From contig OZ251239.1 of assembly GCA_965240325.2 (NCBI GenBank), positions 186,001-250,000 on the forward strand: a stretch of 64,000 nt of DNA, in the 5' to 3' direction. The stretch comes from Rebecca billardiae RCC1528 (lineage: Eukaryota; Haptophyta). Positions 41,358 through 52,002 of this stretch are shown here, piece after piece (within the stretch, counting starts at the first letter, position 1; every line of letters starts with the position of its first letter). Both the position numbers and the translations under genes were made by a program. The notes under the pieces were generated by a model. The model ran no database searches. It was not told the DNA's origin and was given only the letters and a program-made list of their open reading frames with translations.

Positions 41358-42945
41358 CGGCTCAAAATCTGTACTGACACTGCGCCAGAAGGGGGGGGGT
41401 TCAAAATTGTCCCCGCCGACGGCTCGATAGCTGACGCACGTGCGTGCCCCGCGTGCCTTGGGCGTGTACGTGCACGGTAGGGCGTCCCGACAGCTTGTCA
41501 GACAAACCCACGCTGGCGGCGGAATGTCCGGAAAGCGCAGATCACCAACCGGACGGCCGGCTCCCTGCGGGGAGCCGGCCGTCCGGTGCGCATCGAATAG
41601 GCGTCGCGCGTGCGCGGACTGGGACGCCAGCCTCAACGGCGGGATGGCGCTCACTGGGCGACGCGAGGGCCCGCCTGCGCCACGCGCCCAGGGCCGCATG
41701 CGTGCTTGACGGCCTTGCGCGGGTGCCTCGTGGTGGCGAGAAGACCCGATGGCAGCATTTGCGCCGCCTTGTCCACGCCCTCGTCACCCTTTATGCGCGC
41801 AAAGACCTGCTAACTGGCACGCGCAGCTCTAGAATTGAAGGCCTGCCCGACGAGCATGATGGTCGGCACGCGTGCGCCCCTGAGGTATTCAACGGTCGGG
41901 TACTTTCACTTCTGTGCGAGGGGCCTGAGAGTACTGAGCATGAACGCTGCGCCTTGAGCCATGCTGGCATCAGTCAGACCACACGCATGTATGTGAGACG
42001 GGCCAGGGCGGAGAATCGAGTCCGATCGGGCCGCCGCCGCCAGTTAGTCAGCCTTGCTTCTTCTCCACGCATAGCCTCGAGCAACAACTAGGCTAGCACA
42101 TCTGTTGCGTCGACTTCCGACACCTTGCGGTCTGCTTCGTCGCTCATGCCTCTATACCTCCCTACGAATGGCGGCATGCCCGGCTGGCGCGAGCCCCGGC
42201 CCGCCGTGAACGGCGCGCACGCCGTCGCGGCGACCGGCCGACTCACAGCTGACCGGCTCCAGATCGGACCACACCGCGCCATGAGCGTGGGTGCACACGA
42301 GTGTGCAGGCGATCGCTCAAATGCCGAGCGCACTGTCTACGGCCAGCAGGTGCCCAAGAACGCACTGTGCTGCAACATGTGCATTTGAGCTGTTCGAACA
42401 ATCTGCTCACCAAGTAACAAAACCGCTCATCTCCGCTGAGTATGCGCGGGCATCGTCGCGCGCTGGGGCTCGTCGATGCGCCAACACCTAGGCCCATCGG
42501 GCAGAGGCCGTGGCTCGTCTTAATTGGGCCTCTGGCACACGCGCGCGCGCGCTCTCGCGCGGCGGGCCGCCTCCTGGACGCGTCGCGTGGAAAGTAGCCG
42601 GGCCCTGCGCGCGGCGAGGGCGGCGAGGGCGGGCGGGAGCGCGCGCGATTGAGCCCCATAGGTGTCTTGAGCCGCGCCGACCTCGCGCGCGCACCCGCAG
42701 CGGCCGTGGGTGCGCGTCCGAGCGCGCCGCGTGAGGTCGCCATCGTGCCGTGCGCGCGCGGGGCCCCCCAGCGTGGGTTTGTCTGACAAGCCGACAGCGA
42801 GGGCGGGGTGGCGTAGATGGTCTCGTGGGAGGTGTGCCCGTGTCGGTGGCATGCCCACACCTCTCCTTGTCGCCGCTTGCCTGCTGCGTGCTCGGCCAGC
42901 CGTGTTGAGAGCACGCCTGCGCGTGCATGGCCAATGTCGGGCGGA
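41358..42945. other. Intergenic region with hairpin and inverted repeat pair
   Basis: It contains GCTTGTCAGACAAACCCACG near 41493 (+) and again in inverted orientation near 42775, plus a perfect hairpin at 41548-41587. Frames such as 41720-42091 (+) overlap minus-strand alternatives, and none shows a domain. It may be an eroded element. Confidence 0.5.
41548..41587. repeat. Perfect 18-bp hairpin with 4-nt loop
   Basis: ACCGGACGGCCGGCTCCC, loop TGCG, then the exact reverse complement. The stem is very GC-rich. It lies about 190 bp upstream of the acetyltransferase start. Confidence 0.92.
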
Positions 42946-43667
42946 TCGAGCCTTAGTGAGTGCGCGTGCGGGTACTCCTACCCAATGCGCATCTCTGACA
43001 CCGTCGCAGTAGCTCTTGTACGTCAACCCTAAGCCGTGCACTCGAACCCACGACGTGTCAACGTTATCATGGTGGTATGCGACATGCTGGCCAGTTTTAT
43101 TTTCAAATAGCGCATTTGACGCCATTGCTCGGCCATTGTTCGCGAGCATAAAGACTGGCCGCAGCAGAGAGCCTCGATGGAGGCCGTTTTGAACGCGCTC
43201 GCGCGCGGCGAGGTGATCTGTGTAGGGTCGTTCGGCGCTGTGGGCGCCTCGAGGGCGTCAAGGTAGACCGCGCCCAAGCGGCTGTCGCCCCCTGGATCGG
43301 CCTCTCCGCGCCGTGCGAGGCCGCGGCGCGCGGGCGGTAGACGACCTCCTGTCTGACGGCCGAAGGTCCGAGTGGTCAAGCCCCAGTGCGTTTCGCCAGC
43401 GGCGCACGCCAGCCTGACGGGCGGCCGGGCCCCGCGTTTCCGCAAATGCGCGAAAATCTTTTTTTGCGTCGATTTCACGGTAGGCGACCACTCGGACCTG
43501 GCGCAGTCAGGAACAAGCTATGAGAGAGCCGCCGAAGCGGCCAGTCTTTATGTTGGGCATGTGCCCGACTGGATTCGACAGGCTTCACGACGCGCACGAG
43601 GGCTTGCGACAGTGGTAGAGAGACGCATCGGGTAGGACTACCCGCACGCGCACTCACTACGGCTCGA
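42946..43667. mobile_element. 0.72 kb element with ~60-bp terminal inverted repeats
   Basis: The left end (TCGAGCCTTAGTGAGTGCGC, from about 42946) and the reverse complement of the right end (TCGAGCCGTAGTGAGTGCGC, to about 43667) match over about 63 bp with roughly eight differences. Both contain a small palindrome GGGTA-TCC-TACCC. The interior has minus-strand frames with natural-looking stretches (MVAYREIDAKKDFRAFAETR, ASIEALCCGQSLCSRTMAEQ), which may be a captured or degraded gene. A poly-G run of about 15 follows the right end. No clear target-site duplication. Confidence 0.65.
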
Positions 43668-45298
43668 GGGGGGGGGGGGGGGCTGCGCAAGCTCTAGGCT
43701 GGCAGGCTGGCAGCCGCAGGGGCGCGGGGTGCAGGCACCCCGACTTCAGCAGGCCCATGGTTGGGTGCTTCGCGCAGGCGCGCGCCGCGGGCCGCCCGGG
43801 CTGGCTGTCACAGTGTAGTGCAAGTCACAGCAAGCGGGTAGGCCCGAGAACTCTGGAGAGCGCGCCTGCGGCGCAGGGAGTCGGACCGCGTGGCCCAGGC
43901 GCAGTGCCGTCCGTGGTCGTGGACTGCGGCTCGGCGGACCGCAATTGCCAACCAATTGTCGCCCCCCCCACTGCATGGGCGGACGAAGTGCGGACAGGTT
44001 ACGGTGACGGCTATAAAATCGATCAAACAGCGGGGGCCTGGCGGCCTTGTCCCGGTGGGGCTGGTCGAACACAGCGCGTCTAGGACGCGACGGAGAAGCT
44101 TCCCATGGCCGGCAGACCCGACGACGATGGGACGAGTTGGCCGTAGTTCAGCGCAGTGTAGAACGGTATCATCCCGCGGTGGCGCGCCACCGTCGCGCGT
44201 GCGATTACTAGGCCGCCGGATTAAGCCAGGCACGGCAGCGAAGTCTAACTTCTGCCGAGTTCTGCAAGGCCCACCGAGGCGCACGGCGAGGCGCGCGTCG
44301 ATGCAGTCGTCGCTGCGCACGGCCGCTCGGGCACGACGGCACGGCAACGGCACGCACCGCGGATGGCCCACCGGTCTGCAGGCGCGGGGCGACTGCAGGC
44401 GCGGGGCGAGCGGCGCAGGCCGGCAGGGCGCCAGGGCACAACCGACTGCCAGCGTAGACTCCTGCAGCCGTCGCTGAGCACGGTCCGTCGGGCACGACGT
44501 GGTACGAGCGGTTCGCGTCGGTGTGCATGTTGTGTTGTGCAGCTCGCGCCGGCGGGCACGCACCTCCACGATGGCGCCGCGAGCCGCGGGCGGCGCGGGT
44601 GACGGACGAGCCAGGGCGAGACAGTAGTAGTCGGGCAAGTCGGCGAGAGGGTGGCTTATGGTAGGCTTGTGGTACGAGCTTCTCCATGAGCCCGTTCGTG
44701 CACGTCATCTGATGCGGTTGCGGCTGCTTGATCGCCGCCACGTGCCGCTGGATCTCCGCCAGATTGGCGCAGTTCCTCGCGACGCCGACGATGGCATCTG
44801 GCTGGCGCTGGGTACAGGCGGAGGCCCGCGCGGAGCTCAGATCCTCGTTGAGCGCATGTGTGCGAGCGCGAGTGCCGGCAGCGTCGTCGAGCCACGCCGG
44901 CTGAGCGCTATCTGCGTGTCGCGCGCGGCCTTATTCGCCTCCTGCAGCAGCGCGCGCTCGTCCGTCATACTCAATCGTGTGTGCCGAGCGCACGCGCGGC
45001 GCGGCGGCGAAAGCACTCGTGCGTCGCGGTTCCTCGACTTGGGGAGCGGCGGATGGTCGTAGAAAAGCGTCAACAAATAGGTGGGAATCGCAACGACATC
45101 CCTATGGCGCGCGCTCAAAAAGGTAACGACATGCGTTCTCGATTCCCGAGGCGTGCCTAATCAAAAAACGTGTGCGGCCTCATTCTTCGTATTCCTACTC
45201 AGGTATTACTTTGGACAGCAGTACGTCACAACCAATTAAAGGGGGCGTCGGAGCTGGGTCTCCACTCTCCCAGGGCTTTGCTGTCACGAATTAAAACT
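43668..45298. other. Intergenic region with a possible gene fragment
   Basis: GC-rich, with repeated GCAGGCGCGGGGCGA words near 44370-44420. On the minus strand between about 45000 and 44640, two frames look like adjoining gene pieces: MTDERALLQEANKAARDTQI and, shifted, ARNCANLAEIQRHVAAIKQP followed by MTCTNGLMEKLVPQAYHKPP. They may be exons or a broken gene; no family recognised. Confidence 0.45.
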
Positions 45299-46590
45299 CG
45301 TGCCCTGGCGGGCGGGGGGGTCGGCGGGCCGTGCCAGTGCTGTCGCAATGTATCCTTTGCGGGTTCGCGTCTGCTTTCCACATTCGCTCCGGTGGCCGTC
45401 GGGGTTAATCGGACGGACAGTCGAGTGCAAGGACCAGTGACACGTGAAGTTGGCTCTCTGATGACGTGTACACACGTCTCACGGTCTGTACTCTTAGTAG
45501 TATGCGCATCACTCCATCAGCGAGGCCCACACCCACGAGGGAATCACGAGCGCGTTGACGTTCACGCGGTCGTCGCTTCTCGCCTCTGTTCGGCATGAGG
45601 AGCTGTTGGTTGTGCGCGCGCGCGCGCAAAGCGACAGCGTGTGCCCCTCGCGATCGAGAGTGGGCAAGCGATGCTCACGCGGGCACACGAATCGCAGCGC
45701 ATCCGTCACCGGCGTCACGACTTCCGCCTCGTCCCGCAGCGCCTGCGCCATGGACGAGGATGGCGCGGCGATGTTGCATGCTCGACGTTTCCGTGATCTC
45801 TGTGCGGATGGCATCACTGGCTTGTCTGTGTCGCGCTGCGGCGAGGGTCGCCAACTCGCGAAGACGCGGTTGCTGCCACGGCGACAGACCCGGGAGGTGC
45901 GTCCGCTGCGCGTCGTACGCCGTTGGCGTTGCGCTTCCGTCGCATTGGTCACCGTCGACGCCATGCAGGCCGGACGTGGGCTTACAGTATCGGCTGAGGG
46001 ACCGGACCGCGAGCGAGGACTGAGTCCGGTGCGCGGATTCCGGCGATCGTGTTCAGAAGGCCGCGCCAAATCTTGCCTCGCGCGCGATGGCGCTTCCCGC
46101 CCGCGAGACACCTCGTGATGAGGGCCTTTCCGCACCGAGCCCGACGCGCGACGGTGAATCGAGCGAGGCCGCCATCGTGCGCATCGCTTGCTACTATGGC
46201 CGGTGCGAGCGCTCAACGTGCAAGTCGGGCGAGGACCGCCCCAGGTCGCACGATCGTGTCGACGCGCCGAGCGTACCTCCAAACGCGTCGACTTTGGCCC
46301 TCGTTCGACCTGCACGCGAGACGACGAGGGCAGCAATCGCGAATCGGGCGAAATCACGTCTCGGGAGTCTTCTCACGATGTCCGCGCCGGTGTTGGATTT
46401 GGCGCGCGCGGCCCACGCGCTCCGCGCCATGCGGAAGATGGTTTTCGGCCGAGCGTCCCCAGTGGGAGCTGCGAGGGCGCCCGGTAGTGAGCGAGGCGAT
46501 TTTCTTTTCTTGGCGAGGCAATTTTCTTTTTTCTTTTTCTTTTTCTTATCTTTTTCCCGGGCACTACAAGGGGCGGACCTACGGCCCGCC
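45299..46590 (-). mobile_element. Dispersed 1.3-1.5 kb repeat, copy C
   Basis: Both ends are present (left GTGCCCTGGCGGGCGGGG, right GCACTACAAGGGGCGGACC). Compared with copies A and B it has an internal deletion of about 250 bp that joins VNVNALV directly to IPSWVWASLM on the minus strand. The minus-strand MARSAWAARAKSN start lies at 46430. An A/G-rich (minus strand) run of AAAGAAAAAG type sits near 46530. Confidence 0.78.
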
Positions 46591-46758
46591 AAATTGTTTA
46601 AAGCTGATGTGTTCACCAGAATATTATTTGTTTACTGTATCATCGTGTATATATATATATATATTCCGCAGCATCGGCCGGCATCATATGCGCTATCGCT
46701 ATGGTATGGTCGTTCACGATGCGAAGCCGGGTCACCCCGCCCAAAGTCGACTGCTGCT

Positions 46759-49131
46759 TCAGTGCTTGGCATCCCGCATACTCTGCAAGATAGCACGCGA
46801 GCGTGCAGTAAATGTGCGCACCGCGCCGTCAAAGACAGCGGCTGCGTCCACCTTTGTGGGCGCGCTTGGCGAGGAGACGTTGCTGAGGATGCGCTCGAGC
46901 TCTGCGCGTTGGCTAATCATCGTCGTTTGGAATCGAACGTGCAACGTATAGTTGCTGAGCCTGGCGTGCTGCGTGAGGGTGAAGCCGACGTGCTGCAGGC
47001 ACAGCCCAAGCCCTAAGTCCTGCGCGGTTTTCCGTCCCTTGAGGACCTCCAGCCGTAGGCACTTGGCCCACGCCGCCTCTGGGACCGCGTCGACCAGCCC
47101 TCGGCTGATGGCCACGCCCGTGCCCCCGTACGGCCAGAACAGGTGCGGCGCGTGCAAAGTGGCGATGCGGTGCTTGGGCGGCAGGCGGCAGGCGGCTGCA
47201 GCGTCACTGCAGCAGCGCCACGCCTCCGCCTCGCGCGCCTCGCTGCGGCTCGGGCGACACTTTCGCATCGCCTCGGAGCTGAACACGGTGCGGTTGAGCA
47301 GCCCGTGGACCGTAGAGAGCGCGAGCGGCACGCGCGCGTCCACGCCCGCGAGCCCGGCGCGCAGCCCGTCGACCATGACGAGCGTGTCGTCGTCGCCCAG
47401 CAGCAGCCAGTCCCAGTCCCACCCAGCGCCAGCGGTGGCACCGCTGCCCGCGCCGCCGCCGCCGCTGTCGGCGTGTCGCGTGCGGTTGGCCACGGCGACG
47501 GCACTCACCCAGCGTCGCGCGTAGCAGGCGCGGGCGTCGTCAGCCGAAGGGCAGTCGTCACCACAGTGCGTGAGGCCTGCATTGAGTGCCGCCTGGCCGG
47601 CGCACTCCACGTCGCCCATCCACAGCCGGCGCACCTCCAGCCGCTCGCTGGGAAGCGGCGGGAACTCGCTTGCCAGCGCGCGCTGCTCACGCAGCAGCGC
47701 GTACCGGCTGGCGGTGCCCGTCAGGGCGATGAGCACACGCAGCGGCGGCGAGGGCGAGGGCGGCAGGGGCGGCGATGGGACGCGCTGCGCGCGCTCGGCA
47801 GCTAGCCAGGGCGGTCCCGACGCGGACGACGGCGATGGGGCGCGCTGGGCGCGCTCGTTCCGCAACCTCTGCAAGACAGCACGCGAGCGTGCAGCAAATG
47901 TGCGCACCGCGCCGTCAAAGATAGCGGCTGCGTCCACCTTTGTGGGCGCGCTTGGCGAGGAGACGTTGCTGAGGATGCGCTCGAGCTCTGCGTGTTGGCT
48001 CGTCATCATCGTTTGGAATCGAACGTGCTTAGTATAGTTGATGAGCCTGGCGTGCTGCGTGAGGGTGAAGCCGACGTGCTGCAGGCAAAGCCCGAACCCT
48101 ACGTCCTGCGGGACGTTCCGTCTTTTGAGGACCCCCAGCCGTAGGCACTTGGCCCACGCCGCCTCTGGGACCGCGTCGACCAGCCCTCGGCTGATGGCCA
48201 CGCCCGTGCCCCCGTACGGCCAGAACAGGGGCGGCGTGTGCACAGCGGCGATGCGGTGCTCGGGCGGCAGGCTGCAGGCGGCTGCCGCGTCAGTGCAGCA
48301 GCGCCACGCCTCCACCTTGCGCGCCTCGCTGCGGCTCGGGCGACACTCTCGCATCGCCCAGGCGCTGGAGTGTATCGTGTAGTGCGCGCCGTCCTTGCTG
48401 CTGTTGAGCAGCCCGTGGACCGCAGAGAGCGCGAGCGGCACGCGCGCGTCCACGCCAGCGAGCCCGGCGCGCAGCCCGTCGACCATGACGAGCGTGTCGT
48501 CGTCGCCCAGCAGCAGCCAGTCCCAGTCCCACCCAGCGCCAGCGGTGGCACCGCTGCCCGCGCCGCCGCCGCCGCTGTCGGCGTGTCGCGTGCGGTTGGC
48601 CACGGCGACGGCACTCACCCAGCGTCGCGCGTAGCAGGCGCGGGCGTCGTCAGCCGAAGGGCAGTCGTCACCACAGTGCGTGAGGCTGGCATCGAGTGCC
48701 GCCTGGCCGGCGCACTCCACGTCGCCCATCCACAGCCGGCGCACCTCCAGCCGCTCGCTGGGAAGCGGCGGGAACTCGGCTGCCAGCGCGCGCTGCTCAC
48801 GCAGCAGCGCGTACCGGCTGGCGGTGCCCGTCAGGGCGATGAGCACACGCAGTGGCGGCGAGGACGAGGGCAGCAATGGCGGCGATGGGACGCGCTGGGC
48901 GCGCTCGGCGGCTGCCCCGGGCGGTTCCGGCGCGGACGACGGCGACCACACCGCTGCTACCGCTGCCACGCGCCCTGCAGCCAGCAGACCCAACCCGGCG
49001 TGCGGGGCGAAGAAGGAGAGGTAGCACGTCGCGCCCACCCGCAGCCGGCCGCTCGGGTCGCACGCCAGCGCGGCCAAGCACACAAGCGCCGTGCGCGACA
49101 TCCGTCCTGCTGCCTCTCGCGACCGCGGCAT
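46759..49131 (-). CDS. GT31-like glycosyltransferase with internally duplicated domain
   Basis: About 790 residues from the ATG at 49131; ATG 49101 is an alternative. The N-terminus has a signal-anchor-like region (MSRTALVCLAALACDPSGRL). Two copies of a ~360-residue domain follow, encoded at about 48900-47860 and 47800-46765. Each has VLIALTGTASRYALLREQRA, RRLWMGDVECAGQAAL, CGDDCPSADDARACYARRWV, WDWLLLGDDDTLVMVDGLRA (DDD metal/nucleotide-sugar site), FWPYGGTGVAISRGLVDAVP and VGFTLTQHARL (or its equivalent). The layout resembles Fringe/C1GALT-type beta-1,3-glycosyltransferases. The two DNA copies are nearly identical over long stretches, so the duplication is recent or is being homogenised. 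Confidence 0.85.
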   Translation of the reverse strand: MPRSREAAGRMSRTALVCLAALACDPSGRLRVGATCYLSFFAPHAGLGLLAAGRVAAVAAVWSPSSAPEPPGAAAERAQRVPSPPLLPSSSPPLRVLIALTGTASRYALLREQRALAAEFPPLPSERLEVRRLWMGDVECAGQAALDASLTHCGDDCPSADDARACYARRWVSAVAVANRTRHADSGGGGAGSGATAGAGWDWDWLLLGDDDTLVMVDGLRAGLAGVDARVPLALSAVHGLLNSSKDGAHYTIHSSAWAMRECRPSRSEARKVEAWRCCTDAAAACSLPPEHRIAAVHTPPLFWPYGGTGVAISRGLVDAVPEAAWAKCLRLGVLKRRNVPQDVGFGLCLQHVGFTLTQHARLINYTKHVRFQTMMTSQHAELERILSNVSSPSAPTKVDAAAIFDGAVRTFAARSRAVLQRLRNERAQRAPSPSSASGPPWLAAERAQRVPSPPLPPSPSPPLRVLIALTGTASRYALLREQRALASEFPPLPSERLEVRRLWMGDVECAGQAALNAGLTHCGDDCPSADDARACYARRWVSAVAVANRTRHADSGGGGAGSGATAGAGWDWDWLLLGDDDTLVMVDGLRAGLAGVDARVPLALSTVHGLLNRTVFSSEAMRKCRPSRSEAREAEAWRCCSDAAAACRLPPKHRIATLHAPHLFWPYGGTGVAISRGLVDAVPEAAWAKCLRLEVLKGRKTAQDLGLGLCLQHVGFTLTQHARLSNYTLHVRFQTTMISQRAELERILSNVSSPSAPTKVDAAAVFDGAVRTFTARSRAILQSMRDAKH

Positions 49132-49361
49132 GGAGGCTCGCCCGCCGCCGGGCCGGCTGCCAGCGTATGTCGTCACTGAAACTTCACTGTTGGACCCACA
49201 AAGTAATGTACCACCAGTAGTATGGATACAGTTTAATAGTTTATTACTGCTATGTTTTAACGTACAGTCACGTTAAATCATAGTATACTGTACGTAGTAT
49301 TCAGATTTCGATCGTCATCTGATGTACCGGTACGGTCCTGCTAGGACCGTCTCTGCTCGAA

Positions 49362-50693
49362 TCAGCCACCTTGATGCGCCGCGACGCATCGGACGTGCAC
49401 GCACGAGGGCCCCGAGGCGGCGTACTCTGCGCGCGAGATCCACATCTGCGCAAAGTCTGGCAGCGCGCTCAGCAGCGCGCCGCCCTGCCACGGCAGCATT
49501 TCGCGGCCGGCGGCGGCGTGCACCCGCACGTGCGCAGAGGCGGGGGCGCCGGCCGCGACGTCGCGCTCGAGGCGCTGCGCGAGCCCCGCGGCGTTGCTCG
49601 TGCCCCCGCTCAGCAGGATCGACCTGTACAGGTCCCGGCGCACGTCGATCCCCGAGGAGAGCACAGCGCCGAGCACGCACTCCGTCAGACCGGGCTCCTC
49701 GCGGCCGACGAGCGACGGAGCGAACAGCGCCTCCATGCACCGGAATCGCTCGGACGTGAGCGGCAGCAGCTGGCCGTCTGGCAGCTCGTAGTCTACCAGC
49801 GCGGGCGGCGCGTCCGCCGCGGCGGGGCCCGCCTCCGCCGCGGAAGCGGCCGCGCGTGACGCCGCGCCTGCGCGCGCCGCGCCCTCGCCCGTGCCGCCGT
49901 CCTCCTCCTCCTCCCTCGACTTGTGCGCTCGCACGACCGGCTCTGCGCCAAAGCGCAGCCACTCCGCGTCCGGGTCGAGCGCGACGTACGCGTGCTCGCA
50001 CTTGATGCGCGAGACGAGCTCGAGCTCGTCCGCCGTGTTGAAGTAGTGCCCCTTCTCCGTCAGCAGCCGCGCGAGGTACTCCGTGAGCTGCGCGCCCGCG
50101 ATGCCAAGCCGGCGGATCGCGTGCGGCAGAACAAACCCCTCCCAGATCGGCACGACGTGCGAGACCGATGCGCCGAGGTCGACGACGAGCGCGGTGGTGC
50201 GCCCCGAGGCGAAGGCGGCGAGGACGGGCTGCACGGCCACGTACGCCGCGGGCGCGCCGAACACATCGAAGCACCGCCGCACCAGCTGCTCGCGGTGCGC
50301 GCGCGGGTTGAGGGGCGGCTCCGTCACGATCATGGGCATTGAGGACGAGTCCACGCCGAGCGCGGTGAAGCAGTGGCGCCACACGTCCTCGAGCGCGTCC
50401 CAATCGGTCACGAGGCTGCGCACGATCGGGCGCACGAGCTCGAGCACGCCGCGCCTGTCGAGCGCCTCGTCGCCCACGTACACGCGCGATTTGTCCGTCT
50501 CCTCAACGCGTGTCGCCGTGGGCACGCGGCCGACTTTGACCGGGGCGTTGGCGCGCGCGATGACCGTGCGCACGGTGAGCGATGGCTCGTCCTCCCCGCT
50601 GAAGCCGACGCGCGTGCACTCCGCGCCGCTGTCGACGACGAGCACGTCCGCCTCGCCGACATCGAACTCGTCCTCAACGGCCGCCGCCGCCAT
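49362..50693 (-). CDS. Divergent actin-related protein
   Basis: 443 residues from the ATG at 50693. Actin-fold features: ADVLVVDSGAECTRVGFSGE (phosphate-1 loop region), MPMIVTEPPLNPRAHREQLV, ALVVDLGASVSHVVPIWEGF (phosphate-2), ILLSGGTSNAAGLAQRLERD (adenosine loop) and the C-terminal WISRAEYAASGPSCVH. An acidic then Ala-rich insert (SREEEEDGGTGEGAARAGAA) sits where actin subdomain 4/3 meets. It is too divergent to be conventional actin; the ARP subclass (cytoskeletal or chromatin) cannot be told by eye. The MITE at 50798 lies about 105 bp upstream. Confidence 0.85.
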   Translation of the reverse strand: MAAAAVEDEFDVGEADVLVVDSGAECTRVGFSGEDEPSLTVRTVIARANAPVKVGRVPTATRVEETDKSRVYVGDEALDRRGVLELVRPIVRSLVTDWDALEDVWRHCFTALGVDSSSMPMIVTEPPLNPRAHREQLVRRCFDVFGAPAAYVAVQPVLAAFASGRTTALVVDLGASVSHVVPIWEGFVLPHAIRRLGIAGAQLTEYLARLLTEKGHYFNTADELELVSRIKCEHAYVALDPDAEWLRFGAEPVVRAHKSREEEEDGGTGEGAARAGAASRAAASAAEAGPAAADAPPALVDYELPDGQLLPLTSERFRCMEALFAPSLVGREEPGLTECVLGAVLSSGIDVRRDLYRSILLSGGTSNAAGLAQRLERDVAAGAPASAHVRVHAAAGREMLPWQGGALLSALPDFAQMWISRAEYAASGPSCVHVRCVAAHQGG

Positions 50694-50797
50694 CGCTCCG
50701 CGGATGAAATAAACAATTACAGGGGGTGCCAGATGAAGTTATTTCCCACTGTCTTCGGAAGGGAAGCCATGGCGGGCCCGTCCCAACGCGATCTAAG

Positions 50798-51066
50798 CAA
50801 GGGGCTTACAAAATACCACTGGGGGCGAAAGCGCCAGTGAGGAGCCCCGTCGGATGCGAGGCTCTTGAGACGGATAGTGTCCGGGAGCTCGTATGAAAAA
50901 AAGACCGGAATGCCTTGAAAGAATGCGAGATGGCTCGACAGATTACCCGCTTTCCCGGATTCAATCTTCCCCCACAGTGTTTTCCACTGACCGGACACTG
51001 TCCGTCTCAGGAGCCTCGCATCCGACAGCTGTGTTTCGCCCCCAGTGGTATTTTGTAAGCCCCTTG
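50798..51066. mobile_element. MITE with inverted repeats and 7-bp target duplication
   Basis: 269 bp. Both ends start CAAGGGGCTTACAAAATACC and are identical for about 33 bp. After an unequal stretch they match again over about 36 bp (GTCGGATGCGAGGCTC...GTGTCCGG). The flanks carry ATCTAAG on both sides (about 50791-50797 and 51067-51073). No coding capacity. The end sequence and 7-8 bp duplication are most like hAT-type non-autonomous elements. Confidence 0.88.
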
Positions 51067-51073
51067 ATCTAAG

Positions 51074-52002
51074 GCCCCAGCGCCACGGCCCGGTCACTGG
51101 GGCGTGGCGTAGGCAGGTCGGCGTCGCCGTACGAGCGCGTGCGCGTGAATGACAGCTTCCCTTCCGACTTTTCGACCACTCTCACGTCCACGTCCACGAC
51201 CCCGTACGACCGGCGCGCCGGTGAGGTTGCGCATGAGAAGGATGGGCACGGGTAGCGGCCAGGATCACCGTTCTGACGGTCATACTGCCCTCTGGGACAT
51301 GCATTGCGACGGTGCATGCCTGGCGATGGTCCATATGACCCTACAAGCCGTGGATCTGACGAGCAAGGTTGGCTGCGCGGTAGTCGTGCGACCGCCGTCC
51401 GACACGGCTGCCGTGGCGAATACGCTTGGCGTGTGCGCGCCTGTCAACGGCAGGGTGATCAACGACCGGCATGGCTAGCAAGCTGATCAGGACTAGTAAC
51501 AACCTTGTCTGGGACCACGCCACGCCATTTGGCGACCTCGCCACCGCTCAATGCCCGTCCAGAGGCACGGACGTGCCGCACTACCTAGTACCTGGCCAGC
51601 CCGACCGCCCCGCGCCCGCCACACTCGTACTGAACTCAATTCTCAAAGTGTTATTCTAGTTAGTGGGGCCCACCATCTGGACCCCCCTGTAGTAGTCAGA
51701 AGCTCACGCAATAATAATATATATGCTATAGCTACTCAGCAATTTACGTAAGCTACGAACTAGTACCGGTGCATCCTGTACCGACTTCGGATGGGCCCGG
51801 TGATTAAGTCACTTCGTCAGTTTACAATAACTACGTCATCATCACTGTGACCATGCCGATGGAAGGTCCCAGCAGCAGTGTCCGTCGGCGGCCAGCACAT
51901 GTAGTCAAACGTCAATGAATGACATGGTCGTCTTTGCAATTGCAGCGCAGCCTCGCAGCGCAGCCTCATCGTCGTACGCGCCGGATCATCCACGAGCATG
52001 AT
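51074..52002. other. Intergenic region, no gene seen
   Basis: 930 bp between the MITE and the end of the PP2C gene. Short open frames only; TA-rich near 51715-51725. Confidence 0.5.
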
